From Methylomicrobium sp. wino1 (lineage in GTDB: Bacteria > Pseudomonadota > Gammaproteobacteria > Methylococcales > Methylomonadaceae), in contig NZ_CP024202.1 of assembly GCF_003932755.1 (NCBI RefSeq), forward strand, positions 1,860,001-1,924,000: DNA of 64,000 bases, in the 5' to 3' direction. Shown in pieces: positions 45,364 through 55,259 of this stretch. Numbering within the stretch: position 1 is the first letter of the stretch; every line of letters starts with the position of its first letter. Made by a program: the position numbers and the translations under genes. The notes under the pieces are model-generated. The model worked only from the letters and a program-made list of their open reading frames with translations, was not told the DNA's origin and did no database searches.

Positions 45364-46260
45364 TCAAACTCGATCGACCGCGATCTGGTTGCGGCCGTTT
45401 GTTTTGGCCTGATAGAGGGCTCGGTCTGCGGCCCGGATCATCGATTCGAGCGAGTCGATATAAGCGCTTTGGCGACTGCAAATGCCGATCGAGAGTGTTG
45501 CCGGTATTTTCAGATGCTGATATTCGAACGCCTGACGCGCTACTTTTTCACGGATGCGTTCGGCTAAAATCAGCGCCTGGTTTTCCGAGCTCCCCCTCAG
45601 CAACATAATGAATTCTTCGCCGCCGTATCGCGCAAGCGTGTCTTCGATGCGCATTTCCTTATTCAGCATTTCGGCTAGGTCCTTCAAAACCTGGTCGCCG
45701 GCGGGATGGCCGAATGTATCGTTGATTTTTTTAAAGTGATCGACATCGCACATGATGACGGTTAATGAGGTGCGATTGCGCTTACAAAATGAAAGTTCTT
45801 CTTGTCCGCGAATGACAAAAGCCCTTCGGTTGGGGATTTGGGTCAGTACATCGGTATTGGCGGCTTGATATAGAGCTTGTTCGGATTGGGCTTCGCTCGG
45901 TTTTTTATAATCGATGCGCATGTAAGTGCCGCCGGCACGGATGCGCGAGAGTAAGGTAATCTTTTCATTGTCGATGCGCCTTTCATCGATATAGGTGCCA
46001 TTGGTCGAGCCGTAATCCTCTACCATAACGACGCCGGATTTGACGATAAAGGCGCCGTGACGCCTGGATATTTTGGGATCGGCGATGACAATATCCGCAT
46101 CATGTCCCCGACCGAACACGTTTTTGGGGCGAAAAAGCTTAAATTGCTTGCCTGTATGCTTGCCTGAAAGTAATACCAGATAGGGTTCGAGCGATGCATT
46201 ATCTGCGGAATGCGCGGACAATGTGGTATCGATTAGGGTTTCCATTTGCTGATTGTCCAT
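45364..46260 (-). CDS. FHA-domain diguanylate cyclase
   Basis: 298 residues from ATG 46260, which has CAGGAGCG just upstream; a longer frame would run into the previous gene. An FHA phosphopeptide-binding domain (about 30-115) shows FGRGHDADIVIADPKISRRH and EDYGSTNGTYID. A GGDEF domain (about 130-295) follows, with DVDHFKKINDTFGH and active-site RYGGEEF. RIED five residues before GGEEF is an intact I-site for product inhibition. Makes cyclic di-GMP; the FHA domain suggests control by Ser/Thr phosphorylation. Last gene of a minus-strand unit with nifJ and the DHOD-like gene. A PilZ effector candidate lies at 60116. Confidence 0.92.
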   Translation of the reverse strand: MDNQQMETLIDTTLSAHSADNASLEPYLVLLSGKHTGKQFKLFRPKNVFGRGHDADIVIADPKISRRHGAFIVKSGVVMVEDYGSTNGTYIDERRIDNEKITLLSRIRAGGTYMRIDYKKPSEAQSEQALYQAANTDVLTQIPNRRAFVIRGQEELSFCKRNRTSLTVIMCDVDHFKKINDTFGHPAGDQVLKDLAEMLNKEMRIEDTLARYGGEEFIMLLRGSSENQALILAERIREKVARQAFEYQHLKIPATLSIGICSRQSAYIDSLESMIRAADRALYQAKTNGRNQIAVDRV

Positions 46261-46300
46261 TCGCGCTCCTGTGAAAAAAAACCGTGGATGCAGGCGTTGA

Positions 46301-47320
46301 TCAGCCGCGAACCCCTTGCGACGGACTATAGCCGTCCAGTAAATGAATATAATTGGAACGTTCGAATACATTCGGGTTGGCACAGCGCTGTTTACTTAAT
46401 TGGCCTTTGATATCGTCGATAGCTTCGTATTCGTGTTCTTTAAGCCAATTGATCAATTCGTTTTTGATGCTCTCCAGATAAGCCGGGCCTTTTTCCAGCA
46501 ATATCGAGCACATTTGGCTGACATCGGCGCCGGCCAGAATCATTTTCAGTACGTCGTCGGAGCTACGCACGCCGCTGGTTGTCGCCAGCGATAGTTTGAC
46601 CTTTCCGTAAAGCAGCGCGACCCAACGTAGCGGCAGTTGGGCGTCGGCCGAACGCGACCATTGCAGTTGCGAAGTGACTTGCAGATCGTCCAAGTCGATA
46701 TCGGGCTGATAAAATCGGTTAAATAGCACGACACCGTCGGCGCCGACTTGCTCGAGCGATTTGACGAAATGCGCCAGGCCGCTGAAATAAGGCGATAGCT
46801 TCATTGCGATCGGTATGTCGACCGAGCCGCGCAAGGCTTTCAGTAATTCTAGGTAGCGGGCTTCGACGGCGGCGCCGGACTCGTTGATGTCGGCGCTCAG
46901 ATAATAGACATTCAGTTCCAATGCATCGGCGCCGGCATCTTGCAATAATTTGCCGTGCTCGACCCAACCGTCCAGCGATGTGCCGTTCAAGCTTGCGATG
47001 ACCGGGATATGCAGCGCTTTTTTCAATTCGGCGAGTTGTTCCAAGTATTGATCCAGCCCATGTTGATAGCGGCTGTCGAACGGTAAAAAACTATCCGCTT
47101 CGCCGAAACCGATGCCCTGATTGATCATGAAGCGGGCCGTTTCCTCTTCCTGCTGACGCAGTTCCTCTTCGAACAGCGAATACATGACAATCGCCGAGGC
47201 GCCGGCATCCTCCAATTGCCTCGATGAATCCAGGCTGCGAGATAGCGGCGAAGCCGATGCGACCAAAGGGCTGTTGAGTTTCAAGCCCAGATAGGTTGTA
47301 CTCAGATCGATACCGCTCAT
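46301..47320 (-). CDS. Dihydroorotate dehydrogenase-like flavoprotein linked to PFOR
   Basis: 339 residues, TIM-barrel of the DHOD family: STTYLGLKLNSPLVASASPL (about 7-26), VIASLNGTSLDGW (about 107), ADALELNVYYLSAD (about 130-143), IAMKLSPYF (about 168), and ATTSGVRSSDDVLKMILAGA (FMN-phosphate region, about 251-270). It overlaps nifJ by 4 bp (ATGA) and lies downstream of it. The position beside pyruvate:ferredoxin oxidoreductase rather than pyr genes suggests that it is not the pyrimidine enzyme. Electron-transfer or dihydropyrimidine-type roles are possible but unproven. Confidence 0.87.
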   Translation of the reverse strand: MSGIDLSTTYLGLKLNSPLVASASPLSRSLDSSRQLEDAGASAIVMYSLFEEELRQQEEETARFMINQGIGFGEADSFLPFDSRYQHGLDQYLEQLAELKKALHIPVIASLNGTSLDGWVEHGKLLQDAGADALELNVYYLSADINESGAAVEARYLELLKALRGSVDIPIAMKLSPYFSGLAHFVKSLEQVGADGVVLFNRFYQPDIDLDDLQVTSQLQWSRSADAQLPLRWVALLYGKVKLSLATTSGVRSSDDVLKMILAGADVSQMCSILLEKGPAYLESIKNELINWLKEHEYEAIDDIKGQLSKQRCANPNVFERSNYIHLLDGYSPSQGVRG

Positions 47321-50300
47321 GCTTTTTCTCCCGATTTCTCGGCCGGTTTATCGAAGACTTTGTCGGCCAGTTCCCGGTAATGCCGGTAACGGGCGTTAAC
47401 GTCTTTTTGCGATTGGTTCAAGAAGCGCTCGGATTCGTCCGGATGGGTGCGGCCCAGCATGCTAAAGCGCGCTTCTGTCATCGCATAATCGCGGAACGGA
47501 ATCGACGGTTTCTTACTGTCCAATTGCAGCGGATTATGACCGGAATCGGCCAGACGCGGATCGTAACGCAATAGTGGCCAATGGCCGGAGCGGACCGCCA
47601 AATCTTGCTGGCGCAGATTGTTCGACAAATCGACGCCATGTGCGATGCAAGGGCTGTAGGCGATGATCAAGGACGTGCCGGAGTAGGATTCGGCTTCGAG
47701 AAAGGCGCGTAACGTTTGCGTATCCTTGGCGCCGAAGGCCACTTGCGCGACATAGACTTGCTCGTAGTCGATCGCGAGACGGGCCAGGTCTTTTTTCGGC
47801 GTGCTCTTGCCGGCGGCCGAAAATTTCGCGATCGCGCCGCGAGGTGTGGCTTTCGAGGTTTGCCCGCCGGTATTTGAATACACCTCGGTGTCCAGCAGCA
47901 GAATATTGACATCGCGACCGGCCGCCATGACATGATCGAGACCTCCGAACCCGATGTCGTAGCCCCAGCCGTCCCCGCCGATGATCCAAACGCTGCGTTT
48001 GACTAATGTGTCGGCGACGCCCAAAAGATGTTTCGCGGCACTGTCGGTTAATTCGGCCAGTTTGTTTTTCAACTCGGCGACGCGTTCGCGCTGATCGTAA
48101 ATGCCAGCCTCATCCTGTTGATCGGCGTTCAGGATGGCATCGGTTAGTCCGCTGCCGACGGCGTCTCGGAGCGCTTGCAGCAATTCGGCAGCATATTCTT
48201 GCTGCTTGTCGATCGCAACGCGCATCCCGAGTCCGAATTCGGCATTATCCTCGAATAACGAGTTCGACCAGGCAGGCCCGCGGCCGTCGGCATTTTTCGC
48301 CCACGGCGTGGTCGGCAGATTGCCGCCGTAAATCGACGAGCAGCCGGTCGCGTTCGCTACAACCATGCGGTCGCCGAACAATTGTGTAGCGAGCCGGATA
48401 TAAGGCGTCTCGCCACAACCGACACAGGCGCTTGAAAACTCGAATAGCGGCTGCAGGTGCATCGCTTCGGGAATTTTGTTCGGATGTAATTCGGAGCGGG
48501 CATAATCGGGCAATTGTTCGAAAAAGTCCCAATTGATTTTTTCTTGTTCACGCAACGGCGGTTGCGGCGCCATGTTTACCGCTTTGCGTTCGGGATTTTC
48601 CCGGTCGCGGATCGGGCAGACTTCGACGCACAGATTACAGCCGGTACAGTCTTCCGGAGCCACCTGGTAGCTGATTTGCAAGCCTTCACCGAAGGCTTTG
48701 CTCAAGATGGGCACATGTTTGAAGCTAGACGGAGCGTCGGCGATTTGTGCATCGCTGAAAACTTTGCTGCGTATCACCGAGTGGGGGCAAACAAAGACGC
48801 ATTTGCCGCATTGTGTGCAGATATCCGATTCCCATACCGGAATTTGCAAGGCCAGATTGCGTTTGTCCAGACGTGCAGTGCCGGTAGGGAAGGTACCGTC
48901 GGCCGATAAACGGCTGACCGGGACCGCATCGCCGCGACCGGCCATGATTTCGGCGGTGACTTCGCGAATGAAGGAGGCCGAATTGTTCGGTACCGATGAT
49001 GGAATTTCGAATGTGCTGTCGACTTGATCGGGGATTTTGACTTGTTGCAGACCGGCCAAGGCCGAGTCGATCGCTTTAAGGTTGGCTTCTAAAATGCGTT
49101 TGCCGGCTTTTGCGTAGGTTTTTTGCACCGCCTCTTTGATTGCGGTAATGGCTTCGTCTTTCGGAATGATGTCGACCAGCGCGAAAAAACAGCTTTGCAT
49201 CACGGTATTAATCAGACGCCCCATGCCGCTGGCCTGCGCGATGGCATAAGCGTCGATCATATAAAAGTCGATGTTTTTGTCGATGATCGTCTGCTGCATG
49301 CTGTGCGGCAGCGAAGACCAAACATCATCTGCCGGTAGCGCCGAATTGAGCAAAAATAAGCTGTTCGGCGCGGACTTATCGAGCATTGGATAGCGTTCCA
49401 GAAACACCGGTTGATGGCATGCGACGAAACGGGCCTCATTATCCTCGATCAAATAACTCGAGCGGATTTTTTCCTTGCCGAAGCGCAAATGCGAGACTGT
49501 GACTGCCCCGGATTTTTTGGAATCATAAACGAAATAACCCTGGGCGTGTCGATCGGTTTTATCGCCGATGATTTTGATCGAGTTCTTGTTGGCGCTAACC
49601 GTGCCGTCGCTGCCCAGTCCGTAAAATACCGCGCTGAAGTTTTCTTGCGAGGCATCGCTACGGAATTCAGGATCCCATGCCAGGCTGTTATGGCCGACAT
49701 CGTCGTTAATGCCGATCGTGAATTGATTTTTCGGGTGTTGTTTCGCTAATTCATCGAATACGGCCTTGATCATGCCCGGCGTGAATTCTTTCGAGGATAG
49801 GCCGTAACGGCCGCCGGCTACGCGCGGCATGCGCTCGAAGTGCGGTTGCTCGCTCATTGCGTTCTGCGCCAGTGCGGTTAGTACGTCTTTATAAAGCGGT
49901 TCGCCGTCTGCGCCGGGTTCCTTGGTTCTATCCAGCACAGCAATGGCGCGTGCGGTTTTGGGTATTGCGGCTAGCAAGGCTTCCGGGTCGAACGGGCGAT
50001 ACAACCGGACTTTGAGCAAGCCGTTCTTGCCGCCTCGGGCATTCAAATGAGCGATTGTTTCCTCGACGGTCTCGGCACCCGAGCCCATCAATACAATGAT
50101 TCGCTCGGCATCGTCAGGGCCGATATAATCGAACAGGCGATAACGGCGGCCGGTCAATTCAGCGAAATGGTCCATGGTTTGTTGGACGATGGCCGGCATG
50201 GCTTGATAATAAGGGTTGACCGTCTCGCGCGCCTGGAAGTAGATATCGGGGTTTTGCGTGCTGCCGCGCAAGACCGGATTTTCGGGAGACAGCGCGCGTT

Positions 50301-50913
50301 GCCGGTGTGTTTCGACTAGTTTATCGTCGATCATCGCACGAACTGTATCGCGATCGATCATCTCGATCGAGGCGACTTCGTGCGAGGTCCTGAAGCCATC
50401 GAAAAAATGCAGAATCGGAATGCGCGATTCCAAGGTGGCGGCTTGAGCGATCAAGGCCAGATCCATGACTTCTTGAACCGAATTCGAAGCCAGAAATGCA
50501 AAGCCGGTGGCGCGGGCCGACATCACGTCGCTGTGATCGCCGAAGATCGATAGCGCCTGGCTTGCCAGTGAACGCGCCGCGATATGGAAGACTGTCGGCG
50601 TCAGTTCGCCGGCGATTTTATACATGTTCGGGATCATTAGCAGCAAGCCTTGTGAGGCGGTAAAGGTGGTTGCCAATGCGCCGTTTTGTAGGGCGCCATG
50701 TATCGTTCCGGCCGCGCCGCCTTCGCTTTGCATTTCGATCACGCTCGGGATCGTGCCCCAAATGTTTTTAAGCTGATCGGAAGCCCATTTGTCGGACAAC
50801 TCGCCCATCGGCGAAGCCGGTGTGATCGGATAAATCGCGATTACTTCATTGGTTAAATAGGCGATATGGGCAGCTGCTTCGTTACCATCGATGGTCGTTC
50901 TGGTCGTGCTCAT
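47317..50913 (-). CDS. nifJ: Pyruvate:ferredoxin (flavodoxin) oxidoreductase
   Basis: 1198-residue single-chain enzyme converting pyruvate and CoA to acetyl-CoA, CO2 and reduced ferredoxin/flavodoxin. Domains in order: domain I with EVIAIYPITPASPMGE (about 23-38), domain II, CoA domain, and the gamma and ferredoxin-like domain with CTQCGKCVFVCP (about 690) and CTGCNLCVEVCP (about 746). The TPP domain follows with CVGCGETPY (about 830), GDGWGYDIGFGG and DTEVYSNTGGQTSKATPRG (about 960-990). First gene of the nifJ-DHOD-FHA/GGDEF unit. In an aerobic methanotroph it may serve micro-oxic fermentation or electron supply to nitrogenase. Confidence 0.96.
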   Translation of the reverse strand: MSTTRTTIDGNEAAAHIAYLTNEVIAIYPITPASPMGELSDKWASDQLKNIWGTIPSVIEMQSEGGAAGTIHGALQNGALATTFTASQGLLLMIPNMYKIAGELTPTVFHIAARSLASQALSIFGDHSDVMSARATGFAFLASNSVQEVMDLALIAQAATLESRIPILHFFDGFRTSHEVASIEMIDRDTVRAMIDDKLVETHRQRALSPENPVLRGSTQNPDIYFQARETVNPYYQAMPAIVQQTMDHFAELTGRRYRLFDYIGPDDAERIIVLMGSGAETVEETIAHLNARGGKNGLLKVRLYRPFDPEALLAAIPKTARAIAVLDRTKEPGADGEPLYKDVLTALAQNAMSEQPHFERMPRVAGGRYGLSSKEFTPGMIKAVFDELAKQHPKNQFTIGINDDVGHNSLAWDPEFRSDASQENFSAVFYGLGSDGTVSANKNSIKIIGDKTDRHAQGYFVYDSKKSGAVTVSHLRFGKEKIRSSYLIEDNEARFVACHQPVFLERYPMLDKSAPNSLFLLNSALPADDVWSSLPHSMQQTIIDKNIDFYMIDAYAIAQASGMGRLINTVMQSCFFALVDIIPKDEAITAIKEAVQKTYAKAGKRILEANLKAIDSALAGLQQVKIPDQVDSTFEIPSSVPNNSASFIREVTAEIMAGRGDAVPVSRLSADGTFPTGTARLDKRNLALQIPVWESDICTQCGKCVFVCPHSVIRSKVFSDAQIADAPSSFKHVPILSKAFGEGLQISYQVAPEDCTGCNLCVEVCPIRDRENPERKAVNMAPQPPLREQEKINWDFFEQLPDYARSELHPNKIPEAMHLQPLFEFSSACVGCGETPYIRLATQLFGDRMVVANATGCSSIYGGNLPTTPWAKNADGRGPAWSNSLFEDNAEFGLGMRVAIDKQQEYAAELLQALRDAVGSGLTDAILNADQQDEAGIYDQRERVAELKNKLAELTDSAAKHLLGVADTLVKRSVWIIGGDGWGYDIGFGGLDHVMAAGRDVNILLLDTEVYSNTGGQTSKATPRGAIAKFSAAGKSTPKKDLARLAIDYEQVYVAQVAFGAKDTQTLRAFLEAESYSGTSLIIAYSPCIAHGVDLSNNLRQQDLAVRSGHWPLLRYDPRLADSGHNPLQLDSKKPSIPFRDYAMTEARFSMLGRTHPDESERFLNQSQKDVNARYRHYRELADKVFDKPAEKSGEKA

Positions 50914-51072
50914 GTGTGTACCCCTCTCCGGAGAATTAGGCTCAGGCCTATGATTTCGCTCTTCTTGAAGTGTAACCTAAAGCACATAAAGCGCAAAGCG
51001 GAGGTCGTTTAGAGCATGACACTTTAAATATACCGTACAAAGAGAACAGGGTTTCGATCGGCAAAAGATCGA

Positions 51073-51567
51073 TTATGTACAGATAAAATCACCGGTTTTT
51101 CCGTTTGGGTCGATCAAGCCGGGTAAAGTACCAGCCTGCCAAAGGCGATGGGTGTTTTCGATGATGTCTTGTAGACCGGGTACCAGTTCGTAATGATCGA
51201 GTCGATCCAATGCAATCCAGCAAGCGTCCGATACGTCGGAATTTGCGATGGGAGTTCGGCTTTCTCCGTCGAGAATCTCGACTAAAAAATCGGCAATGAC
51301 ATAATGAAAACTTTCGATATTGCGTTCGACAATTGCTACTAGGCTGAGCACTCGGGTATTTTTAAGTCCGGTTTCCTCCTCGATTTCGCGTCGGCAAGCC
51401 TCGACCAGCGTTTCGCCCGGTTCCAACTTGCCGCCGGGAATCGACCATAGGCCTTGCGCTGGCGCTTGATTTCGCCGGATTAACAAGACTTCTCGATAGC
51501 GGTTGAAAGCGATGCCGCTTACGCCGATCATAGGAATGGGTAAGGATTTTAATGATTGATCAAGCAT
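51073..51567 (-). CDS. Nudix hydrolase
   Basis: 164 residues. The Nudix box GGKLEPGETLVEACRREIEE (about 45-64) matches GX5EX7REUXEEXGU completely, and the following LKNTRVLSLVAIVER is the usual strand. Hydrolyses a nucleoside diphosphate linked to another moiety; ADP-ribose pyrophosphatase or NadM-type partners are common guesses but substrate cannot be assigned here. No signal peptide. Isolated, 159 bp upstream of nifJ on the same strand. Confidence 0.92.
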   Translation of the reverse strand: MLDQSLKSLPIPMIGVSGIAFNRYREVLLIRRNQAPAQGLWSIPGGKLEPGETLVEACRREIEEETGLKNTRVLSLVAIVERNIESFHYVIADFLVEILDGESRTPIANSDVSDACWIALDRLDHYELVPGLQDIIENTHRLWQAGTLPGLIDPNGKTGDFICT

Positions 51568-51645
51568 AATAATAACAAGTTACTGACAGTAGGACCGATG
51601 ACGCGTTATAGTGACCAACACTGATTCGGAATTTTGCTGTACCTT

Positions 51646-51815
51646 TCGCACTTCAAATTTCGGCAGTGCCTTAGGAGGCGCCGGGGTGCTGGCATAGAGC
51701 CTATATGGACGTATTCACCCAGCACCTAAATTCCATAGCCCATTGGCCATGGTTAATTGTCTTGGATAATTTAGGTGCTGGGTTCACGGCGTCCTTTGAC
51801 GGGCGCCCCGGTGCC
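51646..51815. repeat. ~170-bp nested repeat, copy 2
   Basis: Begins CTTTCGCACTTCAAATTTCG, includes GGCGCCGGGG, a GGACGTATTCA target flank, the 65-bp CCCAGCACC hairpin (51718-51782) and TTCACGGCGTCC, and ends GGGCGCCCCGGTGCCGAATT. The ends are imperfectly inverted. Reverse relative at 9710-9892. Confidence 0.85.
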
Positions 51816-51883
51816 GAATTTTGTTTTACGATGGGTATAACTCAAAAATTCGATCACGTTTACCGATGCAATAGGAGGAAACG

Positions 51884-52465
51884 ATGAAAAATAGTAATTT
51901 TTACCATTCGATCATGCTGTCATCCGTTTGTCTATTAGGCACTTTGATTTTCGATGCTAGTGCAGTCGCCGCTGATGTAAAGGCCGGCGAGAAAAAAGCG
52001 TCGACTTGTACTAATTGTCATGGCCTGAACGGCATAAGTGTCGATGCTCAATTCCCTATACTAGCCGGCCAACGGCCCGAATATATAGTCAAACAACTAA
52101 AAGCCTTCAAGAGCGGTTCGCGCGAAGGCCCCATAATGAAGAATATGGCCCAGGGGCTTAGCGATGAAGACATGGCCGATCTTGCTGCTTATTTTTCAAG
52201 CCAACAACCTAGAAGTGCTGCTGTCGATCCAAAATTAGCCGAGTTAGGCGAAAAACAATCGGCGATGTGCCTCGGCTGCCATGGCAAAGGCGCAACAGGG
52301 AGGATGCAATTTCCAAGGCTTGCAGGACAACATCCCGATTACATAGCCAAACAATTGAAAGCATTCAAGTCCGGCACCCGTAAAGGTAGTCCGATGAATG
52401 CTATCGCAAAAAACTTAAGCGAAGAAGATATTGAGGTTTTGGCGGCGTATCTCGGTTCTTTATAA
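51884..52465 (+). CDS. Di-heme cytochrome c4-type protein
   Basis: 193 residues. Signal peptide with VAA before the mature part (about residue 30). Two class-I c domains, each with CXXCH: CTNCH (42-46) and CLGCH (about 127-131). Each is followed by PILAGQRPEYIVKQLKAFKSG or PRLAGQHPDYIAKQLKAFKSG, the duplicated module of cytochrome c4. Periplasmic electron carrier between the bc1 complex and terminal oxidase. GGAGGAAACG gives a good ribosome-binding site. A small exported protein gene follows by 29 bp. Confidence 0.93.
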   Translation: MKNSNFYHSIMLSSVCLLGTLIFDASAVAADVKAGEKKASTCTNCHGLNGISVDAQFPILAGQRPEYIVKQLKAFKSGSREGPIMKNMAQGLSDEDMADLAAYFSSQQPRSAAVDPKLAELGEKQSAMCLGCHGKGATGRMQFPRLAGQHPDYIAKQLKAFKSGTRKGSPMNAIAKNLSEEDIEVLAAYLGSL

Positions 52466-52494
52466 CTCAAACTCAACGATCCCGGGAGGCTTTG

Positions 52495-52893
52495 GTGATT
52501 AATAAATATGATCTCCTAGTATTCGCTGTTTTGCTTTCGATTTTTCTACCGGGTTTTGCCGTCGCTAAACAGCCTGAATCCGTCCCTGTGGAAAGCCGTG
52601 TTAGACAGGTAGGCGAAACGAACCGGCGAAATGAACAAGATCGTGAGCAGAAGAAAGCTAAACAAGAGCGCTTCGAAAATACGCGGCGGCGCTATCTCGA
52701 CGATGCTGCGCTTCCCGAGCGTCGAGTCTATCGTAGGAGCAAGGATAATGCGGAACGTCCAATGAACCGATACGAAGACTTCGAACAAAAACGCGAACGG
52801 CACCGAAAATACAACGAATATATCGAACAAAATAATCTTGATAAACCGGCTGATCGTTGGCAATTAGGTGCCGAAGAAATCAATAGCGATTAA
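52495..52893 (+). CDS. Small exported, highly charged hypothetical protein
   Basis: 132 residues from GTG 52495, preceded by GGGAGG. Signal peptide MINKYDLLVFAVLLSIFLPG with AVA cleavage. The mature chain is very hydrophilic, rich in Arg, Lys, Glu and Asn (for example NRRNEQDREQKKAKQERFEN), and probably helical or disordered. No cysteines, no known domain. It follows the cytochrome gene on the same strand, so co-expression is likely. I do not recognise a family. Confidence 0.75.
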   Translation: MINKYDLLVFAVLLSIFLPGFAVAKQPESVPVESRVRQVGETNRRNEQDREQKKAKQERFENTRRRYLDDAALPERRVYRRSKDNAERPMNRYEDFEQKRERHRKYNEYIEQNNLDKPADRWQLGAEEINSD

Positions 52894-53318
52894 ACGGAAC
52901 AGTTATGGAGTTAAGCCTTATGGTAAGTCATTATCCAGGGTTACTGAATTCCGGCAATCCCTATCGGAATAACACCTTTCATTGATCAAAGAGCAAACCG
53001 TAGATTATTTTTGGCTATGTTCGCGTTGATAGTTGAAATTAATACTACATTAATCTCGAAGCTTGAATGCTGTAGGGTACGTTGTGCGTACCGCAGCAGT
53101 CCCACCTCTAGCTTACACTGCCATTAAGTTAAGCCGTTTGTGGTGACCCCTAGCTGAACGTGCCCTCATGTGTTGCCTTGTGCCGACATTAGGTACGCGC
53201 AGCGTACCCTACAATTCACTTTGAATTTTTAAGTACTTCCGGTAGTGGTGGGTGTTTTTTAACTATTACCGCATACAGAGCCTTATTTTTTTACGTATTT
53301 ATCGGATGCTATGCGGAC
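52894..53318. repeat. 425-bp gap with GGTACGC arm pair
   Basis: Arms GTAGGGTACGTTGTGCGTACC (about 53071-53091) and GGTACGCGCAGCGTACCCTAC (about 53193-53213) flank a 100-bp loop. Otherwise no gene; the region ends two convergent genes. Confidence 0.75.
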
Positions 53319-55010
53319 TTAAAAACAAATCCGCTTATAGTGCCGATAGACCGGTTGCCAGAAATTTTCTTCGATGCGTTCTAGTAATTGCTCATCGCTA
53401 ATTTCAAGCGCCAAGTTTTGCTTAAGCGCGACTTTGCCTACCGCGAAAGCGATGCGTTTGCTGAGTTCGGGCAATTCCGTCAATGGCGGTAATAATTCGC
53501 CTTGTCCGGTGTTGGCCAAGGGCGATGCCGCGGCCAGAGTTTCGCTGGCGGCGATCAACATTTCGTCTGAGATTCGTCTGGCTTGCACGGCAATAACGCC
53601 GAGACCGATTCCCGGAAAAATATAGCTATTGTTGCACTGCGTGACATCATAGCGCTTACCGCCGTATTCGACGGGGGGAAAGGGGCTGCCCGCGGCTAAT
53701 AGAGCCCGTCCTTCGGTCCACTCGATAATTTGTTCGGGCGTAGCCTCTACTTGGCGCGGCGGGTTGCTGAGCGGAAAAATGATCGGCCAATCGCAACCTT
53801 GAATCATAGTCCGAATCACGGTTTCGGTAAAAATGCCGTGCTGGCCGGAAACGCCGATCAAAACGGTCGATTTGGCGAATTGAATGACCTCAAGCAATGA
53901 CGGATAGTCGCCTTCAATTGACCAATCCTCTAGTCGGTTTGATACTTGAACCAGTTTTTGTTGAAAGTCCCTAAGTCCTGTCATGTTTTCGGTGAGTAAA
54001 CCGAAACGGTCTACCATGTAAACGCGATGACGGGCTTCGCGGTCGGACAGTCCCTCGGTCCGCATTTGCGCGATCACCTGCTCGGCAATGCCGCAACCGG
54101 CCGAACCGGCTCCGACAAAGACCACGCGTTGCTCGGACAACTTCCGGTTTTTAACTCGGCAAGCAGCCAACAGCGTGCCGACCGTGACTGCGGCAGTGCC
54201 TTGAATGTCGTCATTGAAGCAGCATAGTTGGTCTCGGTAGCGTTGTAATATCGGCATCGCATTCGGTTGCGCGAAGTCTTCGAATTGCACAATCACATCC
54301 GGCCAGCGGCGTTTGACGGCTTGCAAAAAAAGGTCGATGAAAGCGTCGTATTCCGCTTGAGGAATTCTTCTATGACGCTCGCCCATATACATCGGGTCTT
54401 GCAATAATTTTTCGTTATTGGTGCCGACATCCAACACAACCGGCAAGGTATAAGCCGGGCTGATTCCGCCGCAAGCGGTATAGAGCGACAATTTGCCGAT
54501 CGAAATGCCCATGCCGCCGATTCCTTGATCGCCCAGACCTAAGACTCTTTCGCCATCAGTGACGACAATAATTTTGACATTGCGTTTGGTGGTATTACGC
54601 AAAATGTCGTCTATTTGTTGACGCTCCACGTAAGAAATAAACAAGCCTCGGCTGCTACGATAAATATCCGAAAATTGCTCGCAGGCATCGCCGACGGTCG
54701 GCGTATAAATAATCGGCAACATCTCCGGCAGATGATCCTGCAGGAGTCGATAAAACAACGTTTCGTTATTGTCTTGTATCGAACGCAAATAAATATGTTT
54801 GTTGATTGCGTTTCTAAAGCTCGAATACTGGAGATAAGCGCGCTGAACCTGTTCTTCGATCGTTTCGTATCGAGGCGGGAGCAATCCGGTTAAATTAAAT
54901 GTTTGCCGTTCTTCTTTACTGAACGCACAGCCTTTATTCAGTAAAGGCATTTCCAGTAGAGCGGGGCCTGCGTAAGGGATATAAAGAGGAGTTTTCGACA
55001 TTGCTGTCAT
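53319..55010 (-). CDS. maeA: NAD-dependent malic enzyme
   Basis: Oxidative decarboxylation of malate to pyruvate. 563 residues from ATG 55010 (AAGGAAAC upstream), matching the SfcA/MaeA N-terminus [19 protein letters not shown]. The motif ERQQIDDIL-type region with the catalytic Tyr (YTPTVGDAC, about 103-111), [20 protein letters not shown] (about 153-172), [14 protein letters not shown] (about 265) and the NAD loop [11 protein letters not shown] (about 298-308) are intact. In this setting it could drain serine-cycle malate to pyruvate. A hairpin (55075-55099) lies just upstream of the leader. Confidence 0.95.
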   Translation of the reverse strand: MTAMSKTPLYIPYAGPALLEMPLLNKGCAFSKEERQTFNLTGLLPPRYETIEEQVQRAYLQYSSFRNAINKHIYLRSIQDNNETLFYRLLQDHLPEMLPIIYTPTVGDACEQFSDIYRSSRGLFISYVERQQIDDILRNTTKRNVKIIVVTDGERVLGLGDQGIGGMGISIGKLSLYTACGGISPAYTLPVVLDVGTNNEKLLQDPMYMGERHRRIPQAEYDAFIDLFLQAVKRRWPDVIVQFEDFAQPNAMPILQRYRDQLCCFNDDIQGTAAVTVGTLLAACRVKNRKLSEQRVVFVGAGSAGCGIAEQVIAQMRTEGLSDREARHRVYMVDRFGLLTENMTGLRDFQQKLVQVSNRLEDWSIEGDYPSLLEVIQFAKSTVLIGVSGQHGIFTETVIRTMIQGCDWPIIFPLSNPPRQVEATPEQIIEWTEGRALLAAGSPFPPVEYGGKRYDVTQCNNSYIFPGIGLGVIAVQARRISDEMLIAASETLAAASPLANTGQGELLPPLTELPELSKRIAFAVGKVALKQNLALEISDEQLLERIEENFWQPVYRHYKRICF

Positions 55011-55074
55011 AACGGAAGTTTCCTTAGTCAACCTGGCTTTGAATGTAACATGCGCGAAATAATTTGAACAAGTT

Positions 55075-55099
55075 ACACATGCCCTCCGGGCATGAGTGT
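55075..55099. repeat. Hairpin in the maeA/glgP divergent region
   Basis: ACACATGCCCTCCGGGCATG with AGTGT forms a GC-rich stem, extended outward by AAGT…ACTT-like and AAATAATTT/AAGTTATTA sequences. It sits about 65 bp before the maeA start, in its leader. Confidence 0.6.
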
Positions 55100-55259
55100 C
55101 CAAGTTATTACGTGCCTATTACAGCATGATTATACTCTTAACGACTCAAGTTTCGGCGTCCCCGTGTCGAATTCTGACTAACAATCGGTATAGTCCTGTC
55201 ATGGCATTAGTATTGCATTTTATTCGATAGACTGTTCACCATATACGAGAACGACAACT

